From Actinidia chinensis (lineage: Eukaryota > Streptophyta > Magnoliopsida > Ericales > Actinidiaceae): a stretch of DNA of 25,000 nucleotides. The stretch lies in assembly GCA_009663005.1 (NCBI GenBank), contig VIGQ01001946.1:1-25000 (forward strand), read 5' to 3'. The notes under the pieces were generated by a model. The model was not told the DNA's origin, searched no databases, and saw only the letters and a program-made list of their open reading frames with translations. Each line of letters starts with the position of its first letter. Within the stretch, counting starts at the first letter, position 1. Shown one piece after another: positions 1 to 10,978 of the stretch. A program made the position numbers and the translations under genes.

Positions 1-1180
1 GTAAAAGTGCTTTTCCGTTGGGTCTCTAACCAGTAAGTCCCTGTCTGGAAACCTGACAACTTTGTAAGGACCTATCCACGTTGGGCCTAGCTTTCCCTGC
101 ATTTGGTGTCTTTATTGACGGGTTAGCCCTCCGCAATACCAGGTCGCCAAGAGGAACGATCGTTGGTTTTTGAACCCTTTGGTTGTGAGTATTTGGCGAC
201 TTGGCAATTTGTAATCTGCTGGCTTGTTCAGCCTTTTCTCGTCTCTCCTAGAGGAGATCCCTGTTGAGTCTGAGCTCTGGCCTCATCGCTTTTCTCTTTG
301 TCGAATTCGAATTCCTGAACCTGTCATACCTATTTCCTACTGGTTATGACCGATTATTACCGAACATGGAGTATGGAGTTTCGCCCCGGTAGGAATACCG
401 CTAGTAGTATGATAGCCCAAGTATGATGCTTGGCAAATCTTCCGCCCATTCGCTTTTCTGCCCTCTCTACCCGCCTTCAAATTCCTGGGATGGTAGATTT
501 GGTTACTTTAACTTGCCCAGTCAGCCTGATGATGACCCGGGGCATAAGAATGATGGGATAGTGGCGAGACCGAGCAGATAACTTAAACTTGTCGTTATTG
601 ACCTTCCTTGCGTTGGTCCTAGATTTTGACATTCGGACTCCGAATCTTGCAAACAGGTGGCTTGCGCATACGAAATCCCGGTATTCTTCTCAGAATCTTA
701 GCGAGAGGCTTAGCTCGATCAATTTGGTAAAGTAGTCTATGGCGACATCAAAAATTTCCTTTGGCAGTGGAGCTCGTGGTGGGACCCAGTAGTCTACTAG
801 CCCCCACTGGGCCGAATGGCCAGGCTTTGACAATCGGTACCATCGCAGTGTGGGGAGACGACTGAACGGGGCAACCTCTGACACTTTCGCATCTCCCTTA
901 TAATATGTGGCCGCATCTCGTTCTATGGTCGGCCAAAATATCCTTGGCTATGTTTTCCCTCTCAATGGACCTTGCTTCCGAAGTGATTCCTCGCATATGC
1001 CTTCTTGTATTTCTCGTAAAACGTATTCTGTCTCTCCTGGTCGGGAGACATTCATCAAAAGTGGGTCTTGGGAAAAGACCTTTTTGTAGAACCTTCCTTT
1101 GAAAATGCAAACCTTGCGGACTGTATTGGAGACTGCGAGCTTGGAGCTTATTTTTTGGCAAGATCCCTTCTAGAGATCGG
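1..1180 (-). pseudogene. Gypsy integrase remnant (zinc-binding, catalytic core, C-terminal domain)
   Basis: Integrase inserts element cDNA into the host genome. The N-terminal zinc-binding region reads from about 1161 to 900. The catalytic core starts with a peptide containing VAIDYFTK, whose first catalytic Asp codon is at 735-737. A DNDKF-like block near 590-600 is close to the expected second acidic residue. The segment at 430-330 matches the usual WAEDLPSIL ... TGETPYSM stretch. At 100-30 the C-terminal block KLGPTWIGPYKV is recovered by changing frame, as is usual for plant gypsy elements. At least several frameshifts are needed, so no enzyme can be made. The C-terminus of the polyprotein is cut by the window edge. 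Confidence 0.88.
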
Positions 1181-1299
1181 CAATATCTCGTCCAGCCACG
1201 GTCGGTTTTCTTCTATTTTGGAGGATTTGATTGGTGGCGACCCTAATGCTTGCTAGCTAGAAATTCTAGCGGTAATGCACCTGTTCTGAAGAAACTCAA

Positions 1300-2000
1300 A
1301 AGTTGATCGCCAGTTAGCTAATGCTCTGCCTTTTTACTATCCTCTCAGGAATTGGGTGGATTTTACCTCCTTGATCTTTGCGTACGCAGCCTTTACCGTC
1401 ACCCAAATAAGCATTATTCTTGCCGTCCTTGACGAGGTAGTCCTCTTGGACTTGGTAACCACTAGTTGTGGTCACTGAAGATTTCCAAAGATTTGTGCCC
1501 CTAACTCCATTGCTACTCTTAGTCCGGGAGGAGTGCTTCGACTCGTCTTCATAATTAGTGGCTTTAAATCCCATTCGTATGGCTACGCCATTGCTCGCCT
1601 GATGAGTTTGTATGACGAAGTCGCCTGCACCCCGCCTGCTGGTCGAAAGAGCATCGCGAATAATACCCAGTGGCGAGATCTTTTCTAGGTTGATTACATT
1701 TAGAATTTCTGTTTTAGGAGGAGCTGTTTCTGGTTTGTGGAGTGGTCGTCATGGTGATTCGGCAATGAAATCAGCCGGGCCTGGCTTTTATTGCCATCCT
1801 CGGCCCCTGTACTCAATGTGGAATCACTTAGCTCTATGCCATTTAAGGAGTCGACCTGATGTGTCCCTGTGTCCGTTGAGAATCTGCTTTATGGTTGGTC
1901 AGTCAATACTTGATGGGCGGGGCTTGAAAGTAGATGACGAATTTTTCTGGTCACGCGATCATTAGGGCGTAGGGCACAGAGCTTTTCATCTTTCGGATAT
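1300..2000 (-). pseudogene. Gypsy RNase H remnant
   Basis: RNase H removes the RNA strand of the RNA/DNA hybrid during reverse transcription. The minus-strand frame from 1574 to 1314 carries the C-terminal RNase H pattern: a FSDHN/SDSQLVV-like block, then VQEDYLVKDGKNNAYL, then an IPERI...R block. This is the standard end of plant Tat-type RNase H. The segment between about 1600 and 2000 is where the N-terminal half should be, but it is too corrupted for me to align confidently. It lies between RT (higher coordinates) and integrase (lower coordinates), as expected. Confidence 0.75.
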
Positions 2001-2329
2001 CTGCCTCTACACTACCCTTAGTTTGCTAACGTAATATATTGCATCTTTGCACCTGATCTTCCTTCTCGGATGAGTAAATCACTCACACTGCGGTACGGCG
2101 AGATAGATAATATACGTAAAGATCTTGCCGGTGGTAGGGACTGTGAAGTAAGAGGCGGATACCCTAGATACTCTTTCAGCTGTTGACACGCATTTCAGAT
2201 TCCTCATTTCCACTGAAAGGCCTGGTTTTTTTTTTTTTTCTCAGGATTCGAGAAATGGGGAGGCACTTGTCCGTAGACTGTGGAGACAAATCTGTGTGCG
2301 GGCCGGCTACTCGCCCAGTTATCTGTACT

Positions 2330-3010
2330 CTTCTCGGATATTTTTAGGCGAGCTCATCCGCAGTTGGCTTGGCTCTGATCCGGGGTTAACCTCACTCCCA
2401 CGCTTGGTGACTAAAAATTCCTAAAAATTTTCCGGACGACACGAACCTCCAAGATGCATTTGGAGGGATTCAACATCATCCCGATGGCGACGCAGGATGC
2501 TAAAGCTTCTTTAGGTGGGCGATGTGGTTGGATGTATCGGAGACTTTTGACAGCATATCATCTATATACACTTCCAGGTCTTCCCTTTGTTCCTTGAACA
2601 TCTTATTGACTAACCTTTGATTACGTTGCCCACGTTCTTCACCCGACTGGCATGACTTTGTAATCATATGCCCCCCACCCGCTCATGTATAAAAGAAGTT
2701 TTCATTCTCGTGTCAAGAGGGTACATTTTAATCTGGTGATTCCTCGAGAAGGCATCCATAAAACTCAGGAGTTCGTGCTGGAGGTGGCAAATCGACTATT
2801 AAGGTTCATTTTGGGCAAGATAAAACTGTCTTTTTTGGGCAAGCCCTTGTTGAGGTCGGTAATCGATGCATACTCTCCACTTTCCTTTCCTCCTTTTTGG
2901 GGTGACTACTACCTTGGTGAGCTAATCTGGATATGGGCTTCTCGACGACGTTAGCTCTGAGAGCTTACGTTTACTTCGTCTTCAATGACTTTTAGAGGCG
3001 TTTCAGGGGG
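2330..3010 (-). pseudogene. Gypsy reverse transcriptase remnant
   Basis: On the minus strand the GKWRVCID motif lies at 2862-2885. It is followed, after frameshifts, by a TDLNK-like block, then FMDAFS..HQIKM near 2740-2710. The YIDD catalytic motif is encoded at 2557-2568 and is intact. The downstream SNHIAHL and NPSKC blocks are at 2540-2440. This order is the canonical gypsy RT palm. A short LANVV-type segment precedes GKWRV near 2900-2930. The intact YIDD inside an otherwise frameshifted gene suggests fairly recent decay or error-rich sequence. Confidence 0.92.
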
Positions 3011-3429
3011 CGAACGTTCCTTCGCTTATTGGCGACTAGAGACTGTTTCGGGTTGTGAACAGGCTTATGCATGCGATTTTAGATCAAGCAGGAACGTCTC
3101 CCCTTGTGACCAGGCTAATACGTCAGAGTTCTCTTTCAAAGAAGTTTATTTAGGCAAAACGAAGCTCATCGGTAATTTCGTGCCGATCATTAGATGGCGA
3201 TCAGGATATTCTGGATGTATGGAGATGGGACGATTTTTCTTCAAGAGTCTTTGGTGTTATTGGTTCTTCTCTTCTCTGGGTCTGGCCAAAGGTGTTGTTC
3301 TCCCACCCTCATCTCTCAGTACCTCTATGTCATCCGTCGCCCTGTTCTTTATTGCTATTGGGTGGGCGAATTGAGAGTCTCGCCCTCATCGGCTTAAAGA
3401 ATCATTGCCTGGCTACTTTCTGATCGGCC

Positions 3430-3970
3430 CTTATTTAATTTTTGCCTATCCCCCGTTGGGGTGAGAAACTTTACTTTATACTTCAGGTGATATGTCGAGG
3501 TGGTCCGCCTTGATCCCTCCTAAAGTTTTGGTCGCCCCAAATGGCATATACGTCGAGGGGACATGGACAATCTACCACATAAAATCCTGCCATAACGGTG
3601 GTCTGTTGGGGTTCATTCCAGAGTTATCGATAAATTGATCCATCCCAAAGGGTTGCGTGCGTATTCCTCCGAATCCGATCAGGGGGGTATGGAAAGGGTG
3701 CAACATTGTCTAGCCCCATTTTCATTCTTTTCGAATGCCGTATAAACAAGATTATCCGTCGAGCTCCGCATTGTCGATAAAATCCTTTAGACATTGAATT
3801 GGCCGATGAACGCCGAGACAACCAAGGCAATCATCGTGGAGTAGGTGTAAGCCTCTCCAATCAATCATTGCTGAAGTGTGATGGATGTTTGGGGGTCGGC
3901 AACATATGGCGAGGAGAGAATGGTATGATCTCTTCTTCGGCCGGTCTACGGGCACTTTTGGCATTCCTTT
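3430..3970 (-). pseudogene. Gypsy aspartic protease remnant
   Basis: The protease matures the polyprotein. The minus-strand translation shows a PHDDALVVS-like block near 3840-3810, then a run ending IDNAELDG at 3752-3775 where the family has IDNGSSADI. LF..AFEKM follows near 3740-3720 and a GRP...STYHL block at 3540-3480. The catalytic DNG/DTG triplet is altered to DNA-E in the readable frame, so activity is unlikely. The gap between gag and protease is of normal length. Confidence 0.8.
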
Positions 3971-4099
3971 TCCCCTGGATGAGTCCGAATAACCGCCCGT
4001 CCGAACCCCTCCCGTGGATCGTTTGGTATATCGTCCCGCATTTGGTCGTTATCGCCGAACCTTATTTCTGGGGAGTTGGGCTGGGGGCGAGTATCGACG

Positions 4100-5570
4100 T
4101 CTTTCCGCAGTTAACCCCTTTTAATGATGATCGCAATTTTTCTTTCAGCTGAAATAGTCCTCATATTGTGTCCCATGGTCCCGGTGGAATCACAATATTT
4201 GTTCCTGTTTCCTCTTCTGGGGTCATCTGATCTTCCGGGCCATTTGACAAATGCTTCCGTCTTAATTTCTGGAGTACTAGGCAACGGGGCCGCGTTGAGT
4301 GGCGGTAGAATAACCTCGGGGGGGCCGGTGGAGTGCGATGACGCCTATCGCATAGACGTTTAGGATCTCGGTCCAGGTCTCCTTGTACGCTCTTTCCTCC
4401 CTATAATCCGCCCGCCCTCGTATCAGGGCTCTTCCTCTTATGATCATCTGTTTCCTCCTCGTCAGCCTTCGTTTGGCCCTCGGCTAACTCCTCGCGGCGA
4501 TATACTTTTTTCGGCTTTGCGCTATAGAGTGCGGATACATTTCAGAAAAACTTTTTGTAAAGGAGCGAACAGCGGAGCCATGTCGGAGTCCTTCCATCAT
4601 TTGCCATAGTAATCACTTTTATCGCTGGGATCCTCAACGTCCTAATACGCCTGATGATCGGTTCACAAAATCTTTCAAGCTCTCGGTCTCTTTTTGGTGA
4701 ACGGTGAACAGGTGGGAAGGCTTCTTCTGTCGATTCCTACAAGCTCATGAAAAAATTGGCGACAACGAGTCCGACTTAGATCGGCCAAAAGGTCCGACGT
4801 TTCTTGCGAACAGTTTTTTTTGACACCACGACCTTGCCGTTCCTTTTCAAGTGGGGTGGGAGAACGCTTTGCACATAACACATCATTCGAGCAAACCCTG
4901 ATTGACATAGGCCCTTTTGTATAGTCCGGTGGCCATCGGATCTTCCTTCTTCATAAATGCCGAGCTGGGTAGGGCGCTTGAACTTCGAAGAGATCCGAGC
5001 TCTCAATACCCGTTTCCGTGAATGGCGGATTGTGTCTATCACTAATCAAAGTGTCCACAGTTCTGGAGCATTTGTTCCAATCTTAATGGCGTCGACCGTC
5101 GTCCAAATCTCGAATCTTCTACTAGGTGGACTTGTTCTTGCCTCGATCTGATCGCCTCTGTTGGAACCTCTCCCCCTTTCATCCTGCTCGAGTTTGACTA
5201 ATTCTGAAAGAGAACTCCTTCACAACGTACGTACAGACTCGGTGTTTTCGGCGCCCTACCTCTCCTTACTCGTTCGGTACTGATGTTCTGAGAACGATCT
5301 CCCGAACGATTAGAGTGGCGAGAATCGCTCATATCAGAGCCGATGGTGCTTTGCCGGAAGGTGGGGGTTGGCATCAGTGAGGAGTTGCAGTGAAGGCGAC
5401 CATATTCCTCGTTCAATGATCCTCATCTGCTCGGCCACATCGTGGTATCTCACGGTGGAGGCCTTTCCTAGATCTGAACTTTGCCTGGGTTTTGGCCTAT
5501 AGGATGCATTTTGTTTACCAGGTGGGCCTATTGGCACTTGGGTCTGGGTAGTAGTGGCTTTGCGCACGGT
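4100..5570 (-). pseudogene. Gypsy gag remnant with zinc knuckle
   Basis: Gag forms the virus-like particle in the cytoplasm. The minus strand from 5567 to 5198 encodes a polar N-terminal region rich in Gln, Ser and Arg. The 5042-4675 stretch gives the retrotransposon-gag helix bundle in shifted frames, including [15 protein letters not shown] at about 4725-4675. A zinc knuckle of the CDFHRDHGH...DC type is recoverable with one frame change near 4145-4205, preceded by the KDEAFVKWPG-like linker near 4240-4260. Several stops interrupt it. The start is placed near 5567 because that Met opens the first gag-like frame after the PBS. Confidence 0.82.
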
Positions 5571-5588
5571 GCATAGAAGACGAGAACT

Positions 5589-5610
5589 GTCGTTCTCACA
5601 GACGCGCCAA
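5589..5610 (-). promoter_or_regulatory. PBS-like site of the gypsy element
   Basis: The minus strand reads TTGGCGCGTCTGTGAGAAC just inside the LTR edge. It resembles the TTTGGCGCC-type primer binding site of plant Tat/Athila-class gypsy elements, with one base missing from GGCGCC. It lies about 4 bases from a CA that would end the LTR. Confidence 0.6.
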
Positions 5611-5614
5611 ACGT

Positions 5615-6130
5615 TGTGGTAAAAAACTGGGGGAGCACCAACCTCACTATTGGCTTGGTCGCCTCGGTACTCGGGCCTTCTCGATACTTTAGGGACGACC
5701 TACACAGAATAACAAAAGTAAACGCCAGGGCCGAGGCCGCTCAAAACCGCCTCCAGCGTGGAGATCAGACCAATGCGATTACAACAGGTAAAAGATCTCG
5801 GGGAGAGGTTGTAAGATTATTTTTTTCGGACCTTTGTAATGAATGGGGAGCACCTTTTTTATAGACGGAGAATGGGGGTCCATGATCACGGCGAGAATCC
5901 TCGGAATGGATAGTTGGAAAGAATCGCGGAGATATAGGAAGACTAATTGGGATGATTGCCACTAGAGAGTATCCCCGTAATTGTCGGTTGCCCGCGATTA
6001 GGAAAATCTCGCGAAGGGCGTATCTATAGGTAATCTGGTGGAGATCGATCAGCAAGTATTCTACCCCTACCCCACCCTCGCCCACCTGGCGGAGGATGAA
6101 TACAACACTTTGGCTCGCCGGGCGGTCTCA
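5615..6130 (-). repeat. 5' LTR of the gypsy element (outer edge uncertain)
   Basis: The inner edge is set by TGTGG at 5615 (CA end on the minus strand) next to the PBS-like site. The minus strand has a TATA box, TATAAAAAA, at 5855-5863. After it comes a short purine/pyrimidine-rich transcribed leader of the kind found in plant gypsy R-U5. Further right there is no coding potential. The partner LTR is outside the window, so the outer end and target duplication cannot be fixed by comparison. Confidence 0.6.
5855..5863 (-). promoter_or_regulatory. TATA box in the gypsy LTR
   Basis: TATAAAAAA lies on the minus strand about 240 bases upstream of the LTR inner edge. That is a suitable place for Pol II initiation of gypsy genomic RNA towards gag. 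Confidence 0.5.
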
Positions 6131-6439
6131 GTGGAGATAACTTGGGGGCGAGGTTCTGCTGAACGTTGACTTCGTTTTAACCACTACCTCGGTCAAGAGG
6201 GTTCTGAGATAAGCAACCTTCGGGGAGATCATGGAGACCAGTTCTGTGATGTGGCTAGGGACGACGTACTTGCCTTAGTCGGTGAGAATTTATCCACATC
6301 AATGACTTTTCAAAAGGAACAAGTTGACTATTCCCTAAATAGCGTTGAGAGTGCGTTTTAACGGTTGCACTTGTTATTGCACATATGTTATGGGATTGAT
6401 CCAAAATATTTCTGCATTGCGTCTACTATCAGATGAACC

Positions 6440-7222
6440 AGAATAACCTTCAATAGAATGCCATTCAAGGAGATCAATAGGGAAGAGATCGTACATTCCA
6501 AATGATTATATTGTCCTATCTCCAAGAACACGAGTTTGAGATGGCCGCAAGACGATCAACTTCTTTTGTCAAGACAAACAAAGTTGATTAACTCCCCCAA
6601 ATGATGGATGCCATGTTAATGAGTTGAAGTGTATAAGCGATAATGACATTTGGTTCGAATTGCCCAAGGGTTGAATCAATTGGTTGTAAAATGGGTTGGG
6701 TAAACCAAACAGGATCTAAAGCAATAGTGAAAGGCTCTTGTCACTAAGACTTTACACAAAGAAGACTTGACTATAAAGAGACTTTTCTCTCTTGTTCAAC
6801 AAGGACTTCTTTTAGATTATTATGACACTTATAGCTCATTATAACTTAAAACTCAACCAGATGAATGTTAAAACTGCGTTTCTCTTAGTAGAATAATTGA
6901 AGAAACTATTTTTATGGGCCACCTAAGGTTTTGAGACTAAAGGATCAGAACATTTGATTTTGCAACTAAAAATCTATCTATGAATTAAAGTCAGATCCCC
7001 GTGGTATTGGAAATTTTTGATCAAGTGAATTTCCTCATTGGTTTTAAGGAAATCTGTAGAATCATCATGTGTTTATCATATGATATTGGGACAATAATTC
7101 ATATTCTTGTGTTGTAATGTCATGACATCTTACTTGCAACAGTGATATGGGCTTGTGAATGAAGCTAAGAGATTTCTTTAAGATATTTGAAATGAAAGAC
7201 TCTTGGTGATAGCATCTTTTGT
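6440..7222 (+). pseudogene. Copia-A reverse transcriptase, first part
   Basis: Shifting plus-strand frames give RRSNRE- and NDYIVFLQ-like linker blocks at 6460-6530. These are followed by ELKCISDNDIW (6620-6650), KWVG (6690-6703), a VKTAFL-equivalent stretch near 6865-6885, IYGLK-equivalent sequence near 6970-6990, and EMKDS at the end. The catalytic site at 7115-7126, which should encode YVDD, reads stop-Cys-His-Asp, so polymerase function is lost. Several other stops are present. The frame breaks off at about 7222 where the family would read DLG.ASFVLGI, and that continuation resumes at 9127. Confidence 0.88.
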
Positions 7223-9126
7223 GACAGTCATTTTTGAGCGCCATGGCTCAATCTTTTCGTATTTTTCTTAAAAAAATATACTTGAGGAGAAAAATATTTC
7301 CTCATATACATTCAGCGCGGATGGACAATCATTTATAATTAATTAGTTTTTTCCATCAATTCCTTGTAGCTAACAAAATATAAATAAAGTCCTACTTTTT
7401 GTAGTCGCCGCCCAATTATCGATATTTGAAAATCCTAAAAATCTTGATTCCGTGGATATAATAGGCCCAGTCCCTTTTCATCCTCAAAAAATGGTGTAAG
7501 GGCTAAGGTATCAAGTGGGAAGATGTTAGGCACCATATTCAAACCTAAACCACTTGAGTTAGCATTTACTCAATACTTGAATTTTTTTTTATTAAATAAT
7601 ATTAAACCCATTTTTTATGAATGCATGAACAGTTTAAAAATAATACATATGTAAAGACTCAAATAAAAACCCAATAATCTTGCTCACCATGAACCCCTAA
7701 AGAATTGGATATATATACCATTATTCCCCAAAAAAAATATGAACCAATACATGGCTTCAATAAATTTTTTGGAACATCACGGAGGATAATAGCGAAACCT
7801 TAATCCTTAGATTTCACAATAACCAAATAAAAAAATAAAAATTAAAATAAAGATAAAGATTAAAAGAGCGTACAATCTAAAAAAAGTTTAGATTTTACTC
7901 TTTGATTTGCCTTCTGACCGTTGGATTGTGCAAGACTTGATTTCCACTGTTGGATCGCTTAGGATTACCCTCGAGGAGATTGAATCGAATTGCCTTCTTT
8001 GAACTCCTTAGATGTGTTTTTATATGGGAAGAAGAAACCCTCAATTCAAAGATTTTTTTTTCTTTTTTTATCGCACTATTTTTCTCACTACATTTTATTT
8101 CTCTAATCTTTCTCTTTTTCTCTCGACTATTTCTCCCTCTTCGTTTATTCTCTCTAGAATTTCTCAATCTGAATTATGAAGAGAAGAAAGTTCGTTATAA
8201 GAGAGCCAAACTAAAAAATGATAGTTTTTTATTTAGTTTAGAACCTTTTTGGAGGGTTTATTCTTCCTAAAAAAAGAATAAACCGAAATATTTTGTTTGT
8301 TTTGCACCGGAGAAATTAAAAAAAACGCATACATAAAATTTGAAATTCGTCTCGCCACGTGCCATTGTGCTGTCTGGCCACATGTGCCAGACAAGAGTAC
8401 TAGTTGGGCCACCCTGCAAGCCCAACAATTTCATGAGCTCACCCCGGCTTATCCAGACTCCAATCATGGTTCTGATATTGTTGAAAAGACCTTATTAATT
8501 TAATTTTAATCCCACTTGAAATAAACTAATATCATTATATTTTATGAGATATGAACATTTTGCATTAGCATGCAGAAATTGCGCGACATTCGTTAAAATG
8601 CTCCTAACCTTCATCGCAAATGGTCAAGATCCACTTATTATAGGAAACCTCTTTTGAAATAGTTATAATATTGTGAAAACAAGTTTTGAAAAAATGGATT
8701 TTTGATTATGGAAAAAGCTAAAATTGGTTGTCCCGCATTAAAAATTATTGTGAAAAATTATTTTGGAACATAATCTCCTTAAAAACCCCCAACCCTCTCA
8801 TTCTCATCCTTAAAATTAAAGAAAACGAAATGGTATATTGAGGACAAAACACATTCAATTCGTCTTACAGTATTTATTATTTTCATTCTTTCATCGTCGG
8901 ACAAAGCTCCAACCAATGGCGGACGGCAGAAAGAAGAAAGAAAGAAATTCAGTGAGGGAGGGGCCAATTATATATTTTTAATGGATTTTTTGCAAAACGT
9001 TTAGGAGAAACAGTGTGTTATAACTATAACAAAATAATCAAAAATAACAAAAGGCCCACCCCCACCCCCCACCCCGGGTCCGCAAGATCCAACGGTGGTC
9101 CAAAAGAATATGATCGATCAACATGG
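7223..9126. mobile_element. Unidentified AT-rich 1.9-kb insertion in Copia-A
   Basis: Copia-A coding sequence stops at about 7222 and resumes at about 9127 with the next expected residues, so this block was inserted. It has no substantial ORF and no terminal inverted repeats that I can find. The flanks CATCTTTTGT (7213-7222) and CATGGGTTGT (9122-9131) share 7 of 10 bases, a weak candidate for a target duplication. At 7400-7535 there is a tract with AGTCGCCGCC and GGGAAGATGTTAGGCACC, which I associate with LTR or leader sequence of some large plant retrotransposons. It also contains a T/C-rich tract (8040-8160), two CCGTTGGAT-type repeats (7918-7955) and a C-run (9056-9074). A solo LTR, a TRIM-like element or another non-autonomous element all fit. 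Confidence 0.6.
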
Positions 9127-9990
9127 GTTGTCTTCTACAGGCATACAGATTCATCATGATAGATTGCGTGATAAAATTGGCTTATGACAAAGGCTTTTAT
9201 ATCAAAAAGGTCTTAGTAGGATTGGCATGCAAAACTGTGCACTAGGTGAGGCACTTATTGCTAATGGTGACCCAGTTGAGTTGCTCCAATGCCCAAGAAC
9301 AATATAAAGCATTATCTAAATGAAAGACATCCTTATGATTTAAGCAGTAGGGACTCTTATGTATGCTCGACTTTTTCCCGTCTAGAATGGGTAGTAATGG
9401 AATGCTTATTATTCAGGGTTGGATCACTAGAACGCAACTAAATGGGTAATGCAGTACTTGCAAAGACAAAAGTTTATATGATCACAATCGAAAGATCAAG
9501 TAATTGAAGATTATTGGATTATTCGGACTCCAATTTTGCCAAGTGCCTTGATATTAGGAGATCAACTTCTGTTATGTTTTCATGTTTTTCTGAAGGAGCG
9601 ATGTCATGTAAAGTGTTAAGCAGACACCTATGCTTCTTACTCTTGAACGCAGAGGTTATTGATTGTTACGCGGCATTAAATCAAACAATATGGTTGAAGA
9701 ATTTATTTCAGGGACTTCAAGTTATAATTCCCATCGAGAAATACTATGAATTTATTGTGATAATAAAGTCGTTGAACTATATTCCAAGAACGACAAGAGT
9801 TCGTCAAAATTCTCCGCACATAGACAAATAAGTTCTTGACGTGAAGGGAAAGAGTTAGAATCGTCTTATGTCAATTGAGTGCTTGCACCAATCTTATGAT
9901 TCCGGGAATCTGCTTGCTAGGCTTACCATCAAAAGTTTAAAGGAGCATGTGGCTCATATAGGAATGTGTCCTAGTGACGTATTTGGTAGT
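9127..9990 (+). pseudogene. Copia-A RT end and RNase H
   Basis: The reading resumes with a GIQIHHDR-like block, then YIKKVL (9200-9215), QCPKNN (9288-9304) and the MQYLQRTK connection domain at 9455-9475. The open frame 9514-9831 (105 codons) is unmistakable copia RNase H: DYSDSNFAKCLDIRRSTS, a GAMSCK block (WK degraded to CK), EVIDCYAALNQTIWLKN and a final SPHIDK. The family's SKHIDI...DPLTKGL end continues to about 9965 with stops. RNase H removes template RNA during cDNA synthesis. The C-terminal residues are separated by the Copia-B insertion at 9996. Confidence 0.92.
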
Positions 9991-9991
9991 A

Positions 9992-9996
9992 AGAGT
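9992..9996. repeat. Target site duplication of Copia-B, left copy (AGAGT)
   Basis: AGAGT lies immediately left of the LTR terminal TG at 9997. The identical AGAGT follows the terminal CA of the right LTR at 16633-16637. A 5-bp duplication is standard for copia integration. Confidence 0.88.
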
Positions 9997-10970
9997 TGTA
10001 AAAAATATATAAAATTAGTAAGTGATGAATTTATAAGTAGTAAATAATTACAGATGGACAGAAACTGTTCTCCAAGAGTGCACACGATCTCGATCACAGA
10101 ATTAGCACCCATTTTTCTGTGGTTTGGCGAACAGAAAGTAGTTGTCACTCTCTCACAAATGACTCTAATGCAGAATGCCTAGAAACTTCTCTTGTCCTTT
10201 TACTTGATAAACTCTCATATTTTTTGTGGTTTTAACTTGCAAGGGATGTTGGTATTATTAGGATTTTCATGGTGATGTGAAAAGTCACGAATGTATTTCC
10301 ACCAGAGAAGCCATTGTAACAGCCCCAATAACCAGCCAAATAAATCTCCTCTTATGGCTGATAATGGTGGCTGTTATCAAATATGAAAGGTCTGACTTTC
10401 TAGTAAAATAGAAATTAAAATGGAGAGGTTATCTGTTGTAATAGAAATTACAGGAGTTTATTCTGTAATTAACAAACTATAGGATTAAAAAGTAATAACC
10501 AATTATCAGCACCCACGAGCCACGTCTACGTGTCAAGTGGCCTCTAATAGGGCCACATAAAGCGCCCATTGCACCCATCGCCCACGCGCACGCGCCATGC
10601 GGACAGCGACTCGCGGCTGCGGCTGCAGCCGCGCAGTGCACATGAAAGCTAAGGTACCATTGTAACTCCACGTTATAACATAAACTCCTCTTGGGTGCTC
10701 CAAGTACTCATTTTTGTGAATGTCAGCTTGGAGCATATTACCCCTTTAAAATATTCCGATTTATTCGATGTGGGATTCGCATTTTTTCATTCAATGGTAC
10801 CACTTTGATGAACATTTTCTCATTCAATTTTTATCTTTTTGAGCAAATAAATTTACTCGGTTATCACTCGCGACGGAGACTCCATTCCACACATGGCAAT
10901 AATTTGAAACCGGGACCCCCACCCATAAAAATTAGGTAACTCAGGCTCCACCTTTAACCTTTTCACAACA
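9997..10970 (-). repeat. Copia-B 3' LTR (left copy)
   Basis: It is a direct repeat of 15526-16632, traced through matching blocks such as GATGTTGGTATTA, CCAGCCAAATAAATCTCC and GATGTGGGA. On the minus strand it starts TGTTG (right edge 10970) and ends ACA at 9997. A GC-rich block at 10565-10640 corresponds to one at 16250-16310 in the other LTR. It is about 130 bases shorter than its partner, mainly through a gap near 10070-10125. Confidence 0.9.
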
Positions 10971-10978
10971 ACCTCCAC
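10971..10978 (-). promoter_or_regulatory. Copia-B polypurine tract
   Basis: The minus strand reads GTGGAGGT directly before the LTR start TGTTGTG. This is the position where the plus-strand DNA primer is expected. Confidence 0.6.

Larger units (their letters stand above)
1..6130 (-). mobile_element. Degraded Ty3/gypsy LTR retrotransposon, Tat-like, 3' part off the window
   Basis: Translating the minus strand in shifting frames gives the complete gypsy order from right to left: 5' LTR, PBS-like site, gag, protease, RT, RNase H and integrase. RT-RNase H-integrase order with integrase last is diagnostic of Ty3/gypsy. The gag-protease linker and the integrase resemble plant Tat/Retand-type elements, a lineage assignment made from remembered family features. 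The 3' LTR and right end of integrase lie left of position 1. Every domain is broken by stops and indels, so the element is non-autonomous now. The right boundary is uncertain, somewhere between 6100 and 6440. Confidence 0.9.

Noticed and set aside
1612..1965. 117-codon plus-strand frame
   Set aside because: It lies antisense to the gypsy RNase H region and has no family resemblance. It is a shadow frame.
2685..3374. Plus-strand frames of 89 and 129 codons
   Set aside because: They oppose the gypsy RT and its upstream linker, where the minus strand gives clear RT motifs.
7895..8270. Two overlapping frames, Lys/Arg-rich on minus and Phe/Leu-rich on plus
   Set aside because: Both come from the same T/C-rich tract and have no domain.
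7222..9131. TG...CA solo LTR with 5-bp duplication
   Set aside because: No exact pair of flanking 5-mers next to TG and CA was found. The insert is reported as unidentified instead.
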